Shown one piece after another: positions 35,023-42,342 of a stretch of DNA of 64,000 nt (positions are counted from its first letter, which is position 1; the number at the start of each line of letters is the position of its first letter). The DNA is from JBCBKP01 sp038521625 (GTDB taxonomy: Bacteria; Planctomycetota; Phycisphaerae; Phycisphaerales; UBA1924): positions 1 to 64,000 of the forward strand of contig JBCBKP010000003.1 of assembly GCA_038521625.1 (NCBI GenBank), written 5' to 3'. Both the position numbers and the translations under genes were made by a program. A model generated the notes under the pieces. The model was not told where the DNA came from. It ran no database searches and saw only the letters and a list, made by a program, of their open reading frames with translations.

Positions 35023-37586
35023 ACGCCTCGGCCATCCCCGTCGACCTCGACCGCCGCCTCGCCGACCTGGCCCGCACCCCCGTGCTCCTGGTCGCCAGCG
35101 ACTACGACGGCACCCTCTCGCCCATCGTCGAGAACCCCGAGGACGCCCGCCCCGACCGCGAGGCCATGGTCGCGCTGCGGTCGCTCTCCGAGCTGCCCAA
35201 CACCCACGCCTCGATGATCTCGGGCCGAGCGCTCTCCGACCTCGCACGCCTCAGCGGCGCCCCCGACACCGTCCACCTCGTCGGCAGCCACGGCAGCGAG
35301 TTCGACCTCGACTTCGCGTTCAGCCTCAGCCACGAGCAGAGCGAGCTCCGCCACCGGCTGCTCCGCGAGCTCACCGAGATCGCCGACCGCCACCCCGGCA
35401 CGCACGTCGAGACCAAGCCCGCCAGCGTCGCGCTGCACTACCGCAACGCCGAGACCGCCGTCGGGCGCGCCGCCTACGAGGCCGCCAGCACCGGCCCGGC
35501 CGCCTGGGAGGGCGTCCACACCAAGCTCGGGAAGATGGTCATCGAGCTGACCGTCGTCTCCACCAACAAGGGCGACGCCCTCGGCGTCATGCGCCGGCGC
35601 GTCGGCGCCTCGGCCGTCCTCTTCATCGGCGACGACGTCACCGACGAGGACGCCTTCAAGATGCTCACCGGCCCCGACGCCGGCGTGAAGGTCGGCGAGG
35701 GCGAGTCCAACGCCCGCTTCCGCGTCGGCACCACCCGCGACGTCTCGCGCGTGCTCGCCCGCCTCGCCGAGCTCCGCCAGGCCTGGCTCGCCGGCTCCGA
35801 CGCCGTGCCGATCGAGACCCACGCGATGCTCAGCGACCTGCGCACCATCGCGCTGGTCACGCCCGAGGCGCGCATCACCTGGATGTGCGTGCCCCGGATC
35901 GACTCGCCGTCGCTCTTCGCCGAGCTGCTCGGCGGGCCCGCCGCCGGGCGGTTCAGCATCCGCTCGCTCGACGAGCCCAGCCCGCTCGGCCAGTCCTACC
36001 TCGGCGACTCGTTCATCCTGCGCACCGCCTGGACCAAGCTCACCGTCACCGACTACCTCGACCTCTCGGGCAATCGCGGCATCCAGCGCTCCGGGCGCAC
36101 CGACCTCATCCGCGTGATCGAGGGCGCCGGCCGCGTCCGCGTCGCCTTCGCGCCGCGTCTTGATTTCGGCCGCCAGCCGACCCGCATGCACGTGCTCGAC
36201 GACGGGCTCGCGATCGAGGACACGATGGACCCGATCGTCCTCCGCGCGCCCGACGTCCGCTGGCAGCTGATCGACGAGGGCCCGCACCAGACCGCCATCG
36301 CCGAGTTCGACCTTTCGCAGTTCGGCGGGCGCGTCGTCCTCGAGCTCCGCTACGGCAGCGGCAGCCTCGAGCCCTCGGTGAACGAGGAGCCCAAGCGCCG
36401 TTCGCTGACCGACAAGGTCTGGGCGCCCTGGGTCAGCCGGCTCGGCCTGCCCGAGGGGCTCGCGCCCGAGCTCGCCGAGAGCGTGCGCCGCAGCGCCCTG
36501 GTCCTCCGCGCGCTCAGCCACGGGCCGACCGGCGCCATCGCCGCCGCCGCCACCACCAGCCTGCCCGAGTCCATCGGCGGCGTCCGCAACTGGGACTACC
36601 GCTACTGCTGGCCGCGCGACGCCGCGATGTCCGGCTCGGCGCTGGTCCGCCTCGGCTGCAACGACGAGGCGATCCGCCTGCTCGACTGGATCCTCGGCGT
36701 CGTCGATACGCTGCCCTCGTCCGACCGCGTCAGCCCGATCTACACCGTGGTCGGCCACGAGCTGCCGGCCGAGGCCGAGATCACCGAGCTCGCCGGGTAC
36801 GCCGGCTCGCGCCCGGTCCGCGTCGGCAACGCCGCGAGCCGCCAGGTGCAGCTCGACGTCTTCGGCCCGATCGTCGAGCTGGTCTGGCTGCTCGCCGAGC
36901 GCGGCGCGCCGCTCTCCGGCGAGCACTTCCGCCTCGTCGAGGCGATGGTCCGCGCCGTCGAGGCCCGGTGGGAGGAGCCCGACCACGGCATCTGGGAGAT
37001 CCGCGGCCCGCGCCGACACCACGTCCACTCCAAGGTCATGTGCTGGCAGACCGCCCAGCTCGGCTCGCTGGTCAGCATCAAGCTCCGCGGCAAGCGCAAC
37101 CCCGACTGGGAGGCGCTCCGCGACCGGATCGCCGTCGACGTGCTCGAGCGCGGCTGGAACGAGGACCTCGGGACGTTCACCACCGCGTACAACCACAGCG
37201 ACCTCGACGCCGCCGTGCTCGCGATCGGCCTCTCCGGCCTGCTCTCCGAGGACGACCCGCGCTGGCTGAAGACCGTCGAGGCGGTCGAGCGCGAGCTGCG
37301 CGTCGGGCCGACGGTCTACCGCTACCTGATGGACGACGGCCTGCCCGGCAAGGAGGGCGGGTTCAACATCTGCACGAGCTGGCTGATCGAGTCGTACGTC
37401 ACGTCGGGGCGGATCGACGAGGCCCGCGCGCTGCTCGACGACTACGTCAAGCTCGCCGGCCCGACCGGGCTGATGGCCGAGGAGTTCTGCCCCGAGCAGG
37501 GCATCGCGCTGGGCAACCACCCGCAGGCCTACAGCCACCTCGGCCTGATCAACGCGGCCCTCCGCATCGCGGAGGCGGGGGGGTAG
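35019..37586 (+). CDS. Trehalose-6-phosphate phosphatase fused to a GH15 glucoamylase/trehalase
   Basis: An 855-residue fusion. Residues ~1-255 are a HAD-type trehalose-6-phosphate phosphatase: SDYDGTL with Asp28 and Asp30, MISGR, GSHGSEF, GDDVTDEDAF at about 204. Residues ~265-855 are a GH15 glycosidase of the (alpha/alpha)6 type: WDYRYCWPRDA, WEEPDHGIWEIRG with a likely general acid Glu near 652-657, and EEFCPEQG (about 821) with the second Glu. In bacteria this GH15 branch often hydrolyses trehalose. The gene therefore may both finish and break down trehalose. The GH15 substrate is inferred from the fusion. An N-terminal beta domain (about 270-480) matches the family. Confidence 0.9.
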   Translation: MNASAIPVDLDRRLADLARTPVLLVASDYDGTLSPIVENPEDARPDREAMVALRSLSELPNTHASMISGRALSDLARLSGAPDTVHLVGSHGSEFDLDFAFSLSHEQSELRHRLLRELTEIADRHPGTHVETKPASVALHYRNAETAVGRAAYEAASTGPAAWEGVHTKLGKMVIELTVVSTNKGDALGVMRRRVGASAVLFIGDDVTDEDAFKMLTGPDAGVKVGEGESNARFRVGTTRDVSRVLARLAELRQAWLAGSDAVPIETHAMLSDLRTIALVTPEARITWMCVPRIDSPSLFAELLGGPAAGRFSIRSLDEPSPLGQSYLGDSFILRTAWTKLTVTDYLDLSGNRGIQRSGRTDLIRVIEGAGRVRVAFAPRLDFGRQPTRMHVLDDGLAIEDTMDPIVLRAPDVRWQLIDEGPHQTAIAEFDLSQFGGRVVLELRYGSGSLEPSVNEEPKRRSLTDKVWAPWVSRLGLPEGLAPELAESVRRSALVLRALSHGPTGAIAAAATTSLPESIGGVRNWDYRYCWPRDAAMSGSALVRLGCNDEAIRLLDWILGVVDTLPSSDRVSPIYTVVGHELPAEAEITELAGYAGSRPVRVGNAASRQVQLDVFGPIVELVWLLAERGAPLSGEHFRLVEAMVRAVEARWEEPDHGIWEIRGPRRHHVHSKVMCWQTAQLGSLVSIKLRGKRNPDWEALRDRIAVDVLERGWNEDLGTFTTAYNHSDLDAAVLAIGLSGLLSEDDPRWLKTVEAVERELRVGPTVYRYLMDDGLPGKEGGFNICTSWLIESYVTSGRIDEARALLDDYVKLAGPTGLMAEEFCPEQGIALGNHPQAYSHLGLINAALRIAEAGG

Positions 37587-37714
37587 CGAGCCGACGGGGC
37601 GATCAGGCCCGTCGTTTGCGCACCGGTCTCGTTCGTTCGAGTCGCGTGATGCCGATCGATCGATGTGCGAACGAGGGACCGGGCCTCGACGGAGCTCGGG
37701 GGCGTGGCGTAACC

Positions 37715-37730
37715 CCTCGCTCACGCGAGG
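37715..37730 (+). repeat. Short palindromic intergenic repeat (copy 1)
   Basis: CCTCGC-TCAC-GCGAGG forms a 6-bp stem with a 4-base loop. The 15-mer CTCGCTCACGCGAGG recurs with one mismatch, inverted, at 38533-38547. It lies downstream of the trehalase stop and may also end transcription. Confidence 0.6.
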
Positions 37731-37745
37731 TCGTGGCTTGGCTCT

Positions 37746-37787
37746 GTCACGCGCTCCGGGCGTGAGGCTGCGATCGCTCGCGGGCGG
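37746..37787 (+). repeat. ~42-bp intergenic repeat, copy 1
   Basis: Starts GTCACGCGCTCCGGGCGTGA and ends CGCTCGCGGGCGG. It matches copies at 37803-37844 (same strand) and 38476-38517 (opposite strand) in order, with scattered mismatches. Confidence 0.6.
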
Positions 37788-37802
37788 AGCGATCTCGATT
37801 GT

Positions 37803-37844
37803 GTCACGCCCGTCCGGGCTTGAGATCGCAGCCGCTTGCGGGCG
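37803..37844 (+). repeat. ~42-bp intergenic repeat, copy 2
   Basis: Starts GTCACGCCCGTCCGGGCTTG and continues through GCAGCCGCTTGCGGGCG. About three quarters of the positions agree with the copy at 38476-38517 on the other strand. Confidence 0.6.
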
Positions 37845-37869
37845 TGAAGTCCCGCTTCGCGGCTGGGCT

Positions 37870-38243
37870 TCGCGATGACCGATGCCGGTCGTGCGCAGGA
37901 TCGTGCTCGCGGACCTGCGTGCGATCTCGGCGGCGCGTTCGGTGAGTCGCGCGGGGCGCGACCCGTAGTCGGTCGGGTGTGCCGCGAGGTCGGCGAGCTG
38001 GTTGAGCGCGGCGATCTCGGCGCGTCGCGCCGCGAGCTCGCGCTGGATCGCGAGCAGCTCGCGGGAGGCATCGAGCGCGGCGGTGCCGGGCGCGGTGCGG
38101 AGCAGCTCGATGGCGTCGGTCGGCGAGAGGTCGAGGCCCTCTGTGAAGTCGGCGATGGTGGCGTTGGGGTCGGCGAGTCGCGCGACGAGTTCATCCGGCG
38201 AGGCGGTCGGCGTGGGTGTCGGCTGGGTTCCGTGCTGGACCAT
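37870..38243 (-). CDS. Helical protein of unknown function; its frame has no stop codon in the expected region
   Basis: Starts at ATG 38243 with GGAGG 5 bases upstream. About 120 residues have the codon use of real genes (TPTASPDELVARLADPNATI, SPTDAIELLRTAPGTAAL, then a helix rich in REL/RRAEIAAL). The pattern of third-position G/C stops near 37870, where the repeat array begins. The frame then stays open through the repeats and antisense to the trehalase gene as far as 34683. The original 3' end seems to have been replaced by repeat DNA, so the lower boundary given is an estimate. No family recognised; no membrane segment. Confidence 0.5.
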
Positions 38244-38475
38244 GGGGGCCTCCTACCCCTTGGCGCGGCGGGACGGGTTTGTGCGCACATCTCTGGCGAT
38301 CCGTTGGCGCGCGTGCGCGGAAGTGCTTGTGTCGGAAGGAGAAGAAAATGCACGGATCGGCCTCCGTGATCCGGCTTTCGGCGTGCGCGGCGCGCGCACA
38401 GAGGGGGACTTGTGGTGCAGGTCGATGGAGCGAGGGGTTACGTCGAATGATCGAATGCCGATGCGGTCCTCATCC

Positions 38476-38517
38476 CCGCCGCGAGCGGCTGCAAGCTCAC
38501 GCACGAACGGGCGTGAC
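38476..38517 (-). repeat. ~42-bp intergenic repeat, copy 3 (inverted)
   Basis: On the minus strand it starts GTCACGCCCGTTCGTGCGTG and continues with GCAGCCGCTCGCGGCG, matching the two copies at 37746 and 37803. Confidence 0.6.
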
Positions 38518-38532
38518 TCAGACATACCGCCC

Positions 38533-38547
38533 CCTCTCGTGAGCGAG
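38533..38547 (-). repeat. Short palindromic intergenic repeat (copy 2, inverted)
   Basis: Minus strand CTCGCTCACGAGAGG, one mismatch from the motif at 37716-37730. Confidence 0.55.
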
Positions 38548-38569
38548 TGGCCAAGCGCGGGATCGGCTG

Positions 38570-38591
38570 GCCCCCGTCTGTCGACGGGGGC
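38570..38591 (-). terminator. Perfect 9-bp hairpin downstream of the zinc-ribbon membrane protein gene
   Basis: GCCCCCGTC pairs with GACGGGGGC around TGTC. It lies about 100 bases after the stop codon at 38689 and could end that transcript. It may equally be part of the repeat cluster; no T-run on the minus strand. Confidence 0.45.
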
Positions 38592-38688
38592 TCGTTCCTC
38601 GCTCCGGGCACGCGCGATCGAACGACCGCGGGCGGAGTTGGCTGACAAGGAAACCCCCTCGCTCGCGCTCGGGGCTCGTTGCGACGAG

Positions 38689-39471
38689 TCAGGCTTCGAC
38701 CGGTCGGGCGCGGTTGGCGAACCTGCAGCGCTTGAGCCCGATGTAGGCGAACCACTCGAAGAACAGGAACCCGCCGAGGCCGCCGAGCAGCGCCAGGAGG
38801 AAGCCGCCGTACTTGAGCGTCTCGGTGAGCCAGTCGGGCCAGTCGATGTACAGCCGGAACCCGAGAATGGTCAACGTTGCTCCGAGGGAGATCGAGAGCG
38901 ACGCCACGAGCCAGCCGACGCACCCGTGCGCGCAGATCGTCCAGGAACTCGCGCGGGTCACCCGGTATCCACGTCGCGCGCCGAACAGGCGGAGGCCTCT
39001 GGCTTCGATCCATGTGCAGAGGAACAGGAGGGGCGCCAGCGGTGCGGCCAGCCAGGGCAAGAGCTTGACGTCGGCGCCCGATATCCCGGCATTGAACCCG
39101 CCGACGATGATGATGTGGTATACGCCCTCGAACTCGCGCGTGAGCGCGACGGCGAGCGCGGTGGACGCGACGCCGTAGATCGCGATCGCCAGAGCGATGA
39201 GCATCGTGGCGAGCCCGACCCTCCCGCCTTGCTCGATCCGCATGAGATCGCACGTTGTGCCCGGCCGGCGCAGCGTCATCCACGCGGTCTTGAGCAGATT
39301 CTTGAGCGACGGCTCGTTCTGCCAGAGCGTGCCGGCGCGTCGCTCGGGCAGGCTCTCGGCGATCGGCTTGCCGCATTCGGGGCAGTTGCCGGAGGTTTCG
39401 AGCCCCTCGAGGACGTAGCCGCAGCGTTCGCAGAGGAGCGTGTGCTCGTCGATGCCGTCTGCCAGCGCCAT
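38689..39471 (-). CDS. Zinc-ribbon membrane protein
   Basis: A 260-residue protein from ATG 39471. The N-terminus has a zinc ribbon (CERCGYVLEGLETSGNCPEC, CxxC...CxxC). Four or five membrane helices follow (about 80-100, 112-130, 138-155, 182-204 and 222-240). Proteins with one such ribbon and a Yip1-like membrane part are common in Phycisphaerae, with no known function. The open frame runs further upstream through heptad repeats, which are not expected to be coding. Monocistronic. Confidence 0.72.
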   Translation of the reverse strand: MALADGIDEHTLLCERCGYVLEGLETSGNCPECGKPIAESLPERRAGTLWQNEPSLKNLLKTAWMTLRRPGTTCDLMRIEQGGRVGLATMLIALAIAIYGVASTALAVALTREFEGVYHIIIVGGFNAGISGADVKLLPWLAAPLAPLLFLCTWIEARGLRLFGARRGYRVTRASSWTICAHGCVGWLVASLSISLGATLTILGFRLYIDWPDWLTETLKYGGFLLALLGGLGGFLFFEWFAYIGLKRCRFANRARPVEA

Positions 39472-39503
39472 GCCGCGAGGGTACCGGTGCCCGGAGCCCG
39501 GCT

Positions 39504-39538
39504 CCCGATGCCCGATGCCCGATGCCCGATGCCCGATG
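39504..39538 (+). repeat. Tandem heptad repeat (CCCGATG)x5
   Basis: Five perfect copies of CCCGATG plus a partial sixth, between two divergent genes and ending 16 bases before the GNAT start codon. The length may vary by slippage and could affect the divergent promoters. Confidence 0.9.
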
Positions 39539-39553
39539 CCATATGCTCCCCGC

Positions 39554-40039
39554 GTGATCACCGTGCTCCGCATCGACCCCGCCCACGAGCTCTACCCGGC
39601 CGCGTGCCGGCTCCGCGAGGAGGTCCTGCTGCGCGGCGCGGGGTTCACCTTCGACGAGTACGCCGCGGCGTACCCGTACGAGGACGAGTCGGAGCACTTC
39701 ATCGCGGTGCGGGAGCTGGGCACCGGCGGGCGGCACGTCGTCGGCACGGCGCTGATGAAGGCCGACTACAAGGAGCCGGGCTCCGCGAAGGTCTCCCAGG
39801 TCGCGGTCGACCCGCAGCTGCGCGGCGAGGGGATCGGGCGAAAGCTGATGATCGCGGCCGAGGCGCGCGGGTTCGGCGAGCTCGGGCAGGGCGAGCTGTT
39901 CTGCCACGCCCAGGACACGGCGGTGGCGTTCTACCGGGCGCTGGGCTGGCGGGTGGTCTCGGACGAGTTCGAGGAGGCGGGGATCAGGCACTTCCGGATG
40001 GCGATCACGTCCGCGGAGCGCGCCCCGGAGGCCACCTGA
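39554..40039 (+). CDS. GNAT-family N-acetyltransferase
   Basis: A 161-residue GCN5-related acetyltransferase. Acetyl-CoA binding motif A is SQVAVDPQLRGEGIGRKLM (Q/R-x-x-G-x-G/A); the C-terminal motif B region is DTAVAFYRALGWRVV. It resembles the ElaA/YjcF-like group that acts on small molecules. GTG 39554 is the only start that avoids translating the heptad repeat; no strong ribosome binding site is visible, so expression may be low or leaderless. Substrate unknown. Confidence 0.82.
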   Translation: MITVLRIDPAHELYPAACRLREEVLLRGAGFTFDEYAAAYPYEDESEHFIAVRELGTGGRHVVGTALMKADYKEPGSAKVSQVAVDPQLRGEGIGRKLMIAAEARGFGELGQGELFCHAQDTAVAFYRALGWRVVSDEFEEAGIRHFRMAITSAERAPEAT

Positions 40040-40118
40040 ACCCGAACAGAGTGCGTCAATCGGCCCCCGCGGGCGGGATTTGGTCGTCGCAGGCGGGATC
40101 GCCGACAATACTCATGAC

Positions 40119-40583
40119 ATGTCCCGTCGCCCGGTGCGTGACATCCCAGGCGAGCCCGAGGGCTCCGGAGATCTTCGCGAGACCTTCCGCGAGCACGGGC
40201 TGCGCTGCACCCGCCAGCGGGAGGTGATCTACGAGGCGCTGGCTGCGACCAAGGCGCACCCGACGGCCGAGGAGCTGCACGAGATGGTGCGCCGGATCGA
40301 GCCCGGGCTGAGCCTGGCGACGGTGTACAACACGCTCGAGGCGTTCAGCGAGACTGGGCTGTGCCGCAAGCTCGCCGGCAAGGGCGGCAACGGCGCGAGC
40401 CGGTACGACGCGGACGTGACGCCGCACGTGCACATCGCGCTGAAGGACGGTCGTGTGGTCGACGTGCCTGCCGACCTGAGTTCGGCGATGCTCGGGGCGG
40501 TGCCGCCTCGGACTCTGGCCGAGCTCGAGGAGCGGCTGGGCGTGAAGATCACGGGCGTGAACGTGGATCTCTCGGGCGAGTGA
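40119..40583 (+). CDS. Fur-family transcriptional regulator (PerR/Zur-like) without the zinc cysteines
   Basis: A 154-residue protein. The winged helix reads FREHGLRCTRQREVIYEAL...HPTAEELHEMVRRIEPGLSLATVYNTLEAFSETGL, the classical Fur family pattern. The regulatory domain has DADVTPHVHIAL with a His-x-His metal site, but both CxxC structural zinc motifs of Fur and PerR are absent. A shorter-than-usual C-terminus follows. It may sense metal or peroxide through the remaining His site only. ATG 40119 is 10 codons before the first helix. It lies 29 bases upstream of obgE, possibly in one transcript. Confidence 0.85.
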   Translation: MSRRPVRDIPGEPEGSGDLRETFREHGLRCTRQREVIYEALAATKAHPTAEELHEMVRRIEPGLSLATVYNTLEAFSETGLCRKLAGKGGNGASRYDADVTPHVHIALKDGRVVDVPADLSSAMLGAVPPRTLAELEERLGVKITGVNVDLSGE

Positions 40584-40612
40584 GCCACGCCCGGAGCCGC
40601 TAGCCTCACACG

Positions 40613-41677
40613 GTGTTTGTTGATCAGGCCGAGATCGTCGTGACCGCGGGCAAGGGCGGCGACGGCTGCGTCTCGTTCTTCCGCACGGCCAAGATGCCCA
40701 AGGGCGGGCCGGACGGCGGGGACGGCGGGGACGGGGGCTCGGTCGTGTTCGCGACCGACCCGGGCCTGAACACGCTGGTCGACTTCCGGGGTCATCACCA
40801 CTGGTCGGCGGACTCGGGCGAGCCGGGGCGCGGCAAGCAGCAGCACGGCAAGAGCGCGAAGGACATCACGATCCGCGTGCCGGAGGGGACGCTGGTCTAC
40901 GACAGCGAGAGCGGCGAGCTGGTGGCGGACCTGGGGCCGGGCGACGCCGAGGTGATCTGCCGGGGCGGTCGCGGGGGCTACGGCAACGAGCACTTCAAGC
41001 GCGCGACGAATCAGGCGCCGCGTCAGTTCACGCCGGGCGAGCCGGGCGAGCGGCGCGGTCTCCGTCTCGAGCTGAAGCTGATCGCGGACGTGGGGCTGGT
41101 GGGCCTGCCGAACGCGGGCAAGTCGACGCTGCTGAAGGTGCTGACGCGTGCGGACCCGAAGGTCGCGGACTACCCGTTCACGACGCTGAGCCCGCAGCTG
41201 GGGATCGCGCCGCTCGACCCGTCGCGCCGGCTGGTGATCGCGGATATCCCGGGGCTGATCGAGGGCGCGGCGGACGGGGCGGGGCTGGGTCACGACTTCC
41301 TGCGCCACATCGAGCGGACGAAGACGATCCTGCACGTGCTGGACGCGGCTCCGGCGGACGGCTCGGATCCGGCGGCGAACTACGAGCTGATCCGATCGGA
41401 GCTGATGAACTACTCGGCGTTGCTCGCGGGCAAGCCTGAGGTGGTGGCGCTGAACAAGCTGGACCTTCTGCCGGAGGCGGAGCGGGAGCCGGCGCTGCGG
41501 CGGCTGCTGGTGGAGCTGAAGCTCGGCGCGGACACGCCGGTGGTCGCGATCAGCGGCGCGGGCGGCATCGGTCTGCACGAGCTGCTGGAGGCGTTGTGGG
41601 GGACGGCGCACCCGAAGGGCGGGCCGGGCGGTGGTCGCGCCGAGGGTTGGCGTGCGCAGACGCGGGAATCGCGATGA
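40613..41677 (+). CDS. obgE: GTPase ObgE/CgtA
   Basis: A 354-residue Obg GTPase, associated with the 50S ribosome and required for ribosome assembly and stress control. The glycine-rich Obg fold fills residues 1-158 (VDQAEIVVTAGKGGDGCVSF, GGDGGDGG, GGRGGYGN). The G domain follows: G1 GLPNAGKST, G2 YPFTTLSP, G3 DIPGLIEGA, G4 NKLDLL, G5 SGAGGIG. There is no C-terminal OCT domain; a short Gly/Arg-rich tail ends the protein. GTG 40613 is the start. Confidence 0.96.
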   Translation: MFVDQAEIVVTAGKGGDGCVSFFRTAKMPKGGPDGGDGGDGGSVVFATDPGLNTLVDFRGHHHWSADSGEPGRGKQQHGKSAKDITIRVPEGTLVYDSESGELVADLGPGDAEVICRGGRGGYGNEHFKRATNQAPRQFTPGEPGERRGLRLELKLIADVGLVGLPNAGKSTLLKVLTRADPKVADYPFTTLSPQLGIAPLDPSRRLVIADIPGLIEGAADGAGLGHDFLRHIERTKTILHVLDAAPADGSDPAANYELIRSELMNYSALLAGKPEVVALNKLDLLPEAEREPALRRLLVELKLGADTPVVAISGAGGIGLHELLEALWGTAHPKGGPGGGRAEGWRAQTRESR

Positions 41678-41727
41678 GATCTTGTGATCGAGCCCCGCGA
41701 TAGAGCCCGGCGCTGACGCTTGGGGCG

Positions 41728-42342
41728 CTAGGGCTGTGGGTTCGGTGATCGTCGGAGCGCGAGGAGCCACTCGCGGTTGCCGCGGTTCTTGGTCTTGCCG
41801 CCCTGGACGGGGCTCTCGACGTAGGCGAGTTCTTGGAAGCCGGATCCGACGACGCGGCCTGCGACCTCGCGCGCGACCTCGGCGGCGCGGTCGGGGTCGA
41901 GGACGCCGCCCTTGGCGAGCTCGGGCTTGTCGACCTCGTAGTGGGGCTTGATGAGGGTGACGATCAGGGCGTCCGGCTTCAGCCAGCGCAGCGCGGCGGG
42001 GATGGCCCTTGCCTGCGGCGTCCAGCCGAGGTCGATGACGGCGAGGTCGACGCCGGCGCGTGCGCGGGCGTCGTCGTCGGGTTCGGCGTGGAGCGCGTTG
42101 GTGCGTTCCATGACGACGACGCGTTCGTCGTTTCGGAGCGTCCAGGCGAGCTCGCCGTAGGCGGTATCGACGGCGTAGACGCGCCGGGCGCCGCGCTTGA
42201 GCAGGCAGTCGGTGAAGCCGCCGGTGGAGCAGCCGAGGTCGACGCACCAGAGGCCGGCGGGGTCGATGCCCGCGGCGTCGAGTCCGGCTTCGAGCTTGAG
42301 CCCGCCGCGGCTGACGTAGCGCGCGGGTTCGGGCGTGGTCAT
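41728..42342 (-). CDS. TlyA/FtsJ-like RNA methyltransferase lacking the S4 domain
   Basis: A 204-residue SAM-dependent methyltransferase. It has YVSRGGLKLEAGLDAA at the very start, CVDLGCSTGGFTDCLL (SAM-binding motif I), VYAVDTAYGELAW, LAVIDLGWTP, LIVTLIKPHYEV and a C-terminal VESPVQGGKTKNRGN. These follow TlyA hemolysin/16S-23S rRNA 2'-O-methyltransferases, but the ~60-residue N-terminal S4 RNA-binding domain is missing. ATG 42342 shares one base with the LpxI stop codon, so it is translated with lpxI and no upstream extension is available. The target RNA is uncertain. Confidence 0.8.
   Translation of the reverse strand: MTTPEPARYVSRGGLKLEAGLDAAGIDPAGLWCVDLGCSTGGFTDCLLKRGARRVYAVDTAYGELAWTLRNDERVVVMERTNALHAEPDDDARARAGVDLAVIDLGWTPQARAIPAALRWLKPDALIVTLIKPHYEVDKPELAKGGVLDPDRAAEVAREVAGRVVGSGFQELAYVESPVQGGKTKNRGNREWLLALRRSPNPQP

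Larger units (their letters stand above)
38244..38688. other. 445-bp intergenic region with repeats and a hairpin
   Basis: No gene supported on either strand. It holds the ribosome binding site of the gene to its left (38244-38253), an inverted copy of the ~42-bp repeat, an inverted copy of the 15-mer repeat, a perfect 9-bp hairpin at 38570-38591 and a related sequence CTCGCTCGCGCTCGG near 38658. Confidence 0.6.

Noticed and set aside
39504..39538. Short repeats considered as a CRISPR array
   Set aside because: The unit is only 7 bases with no spacers, and no cas gene is present.
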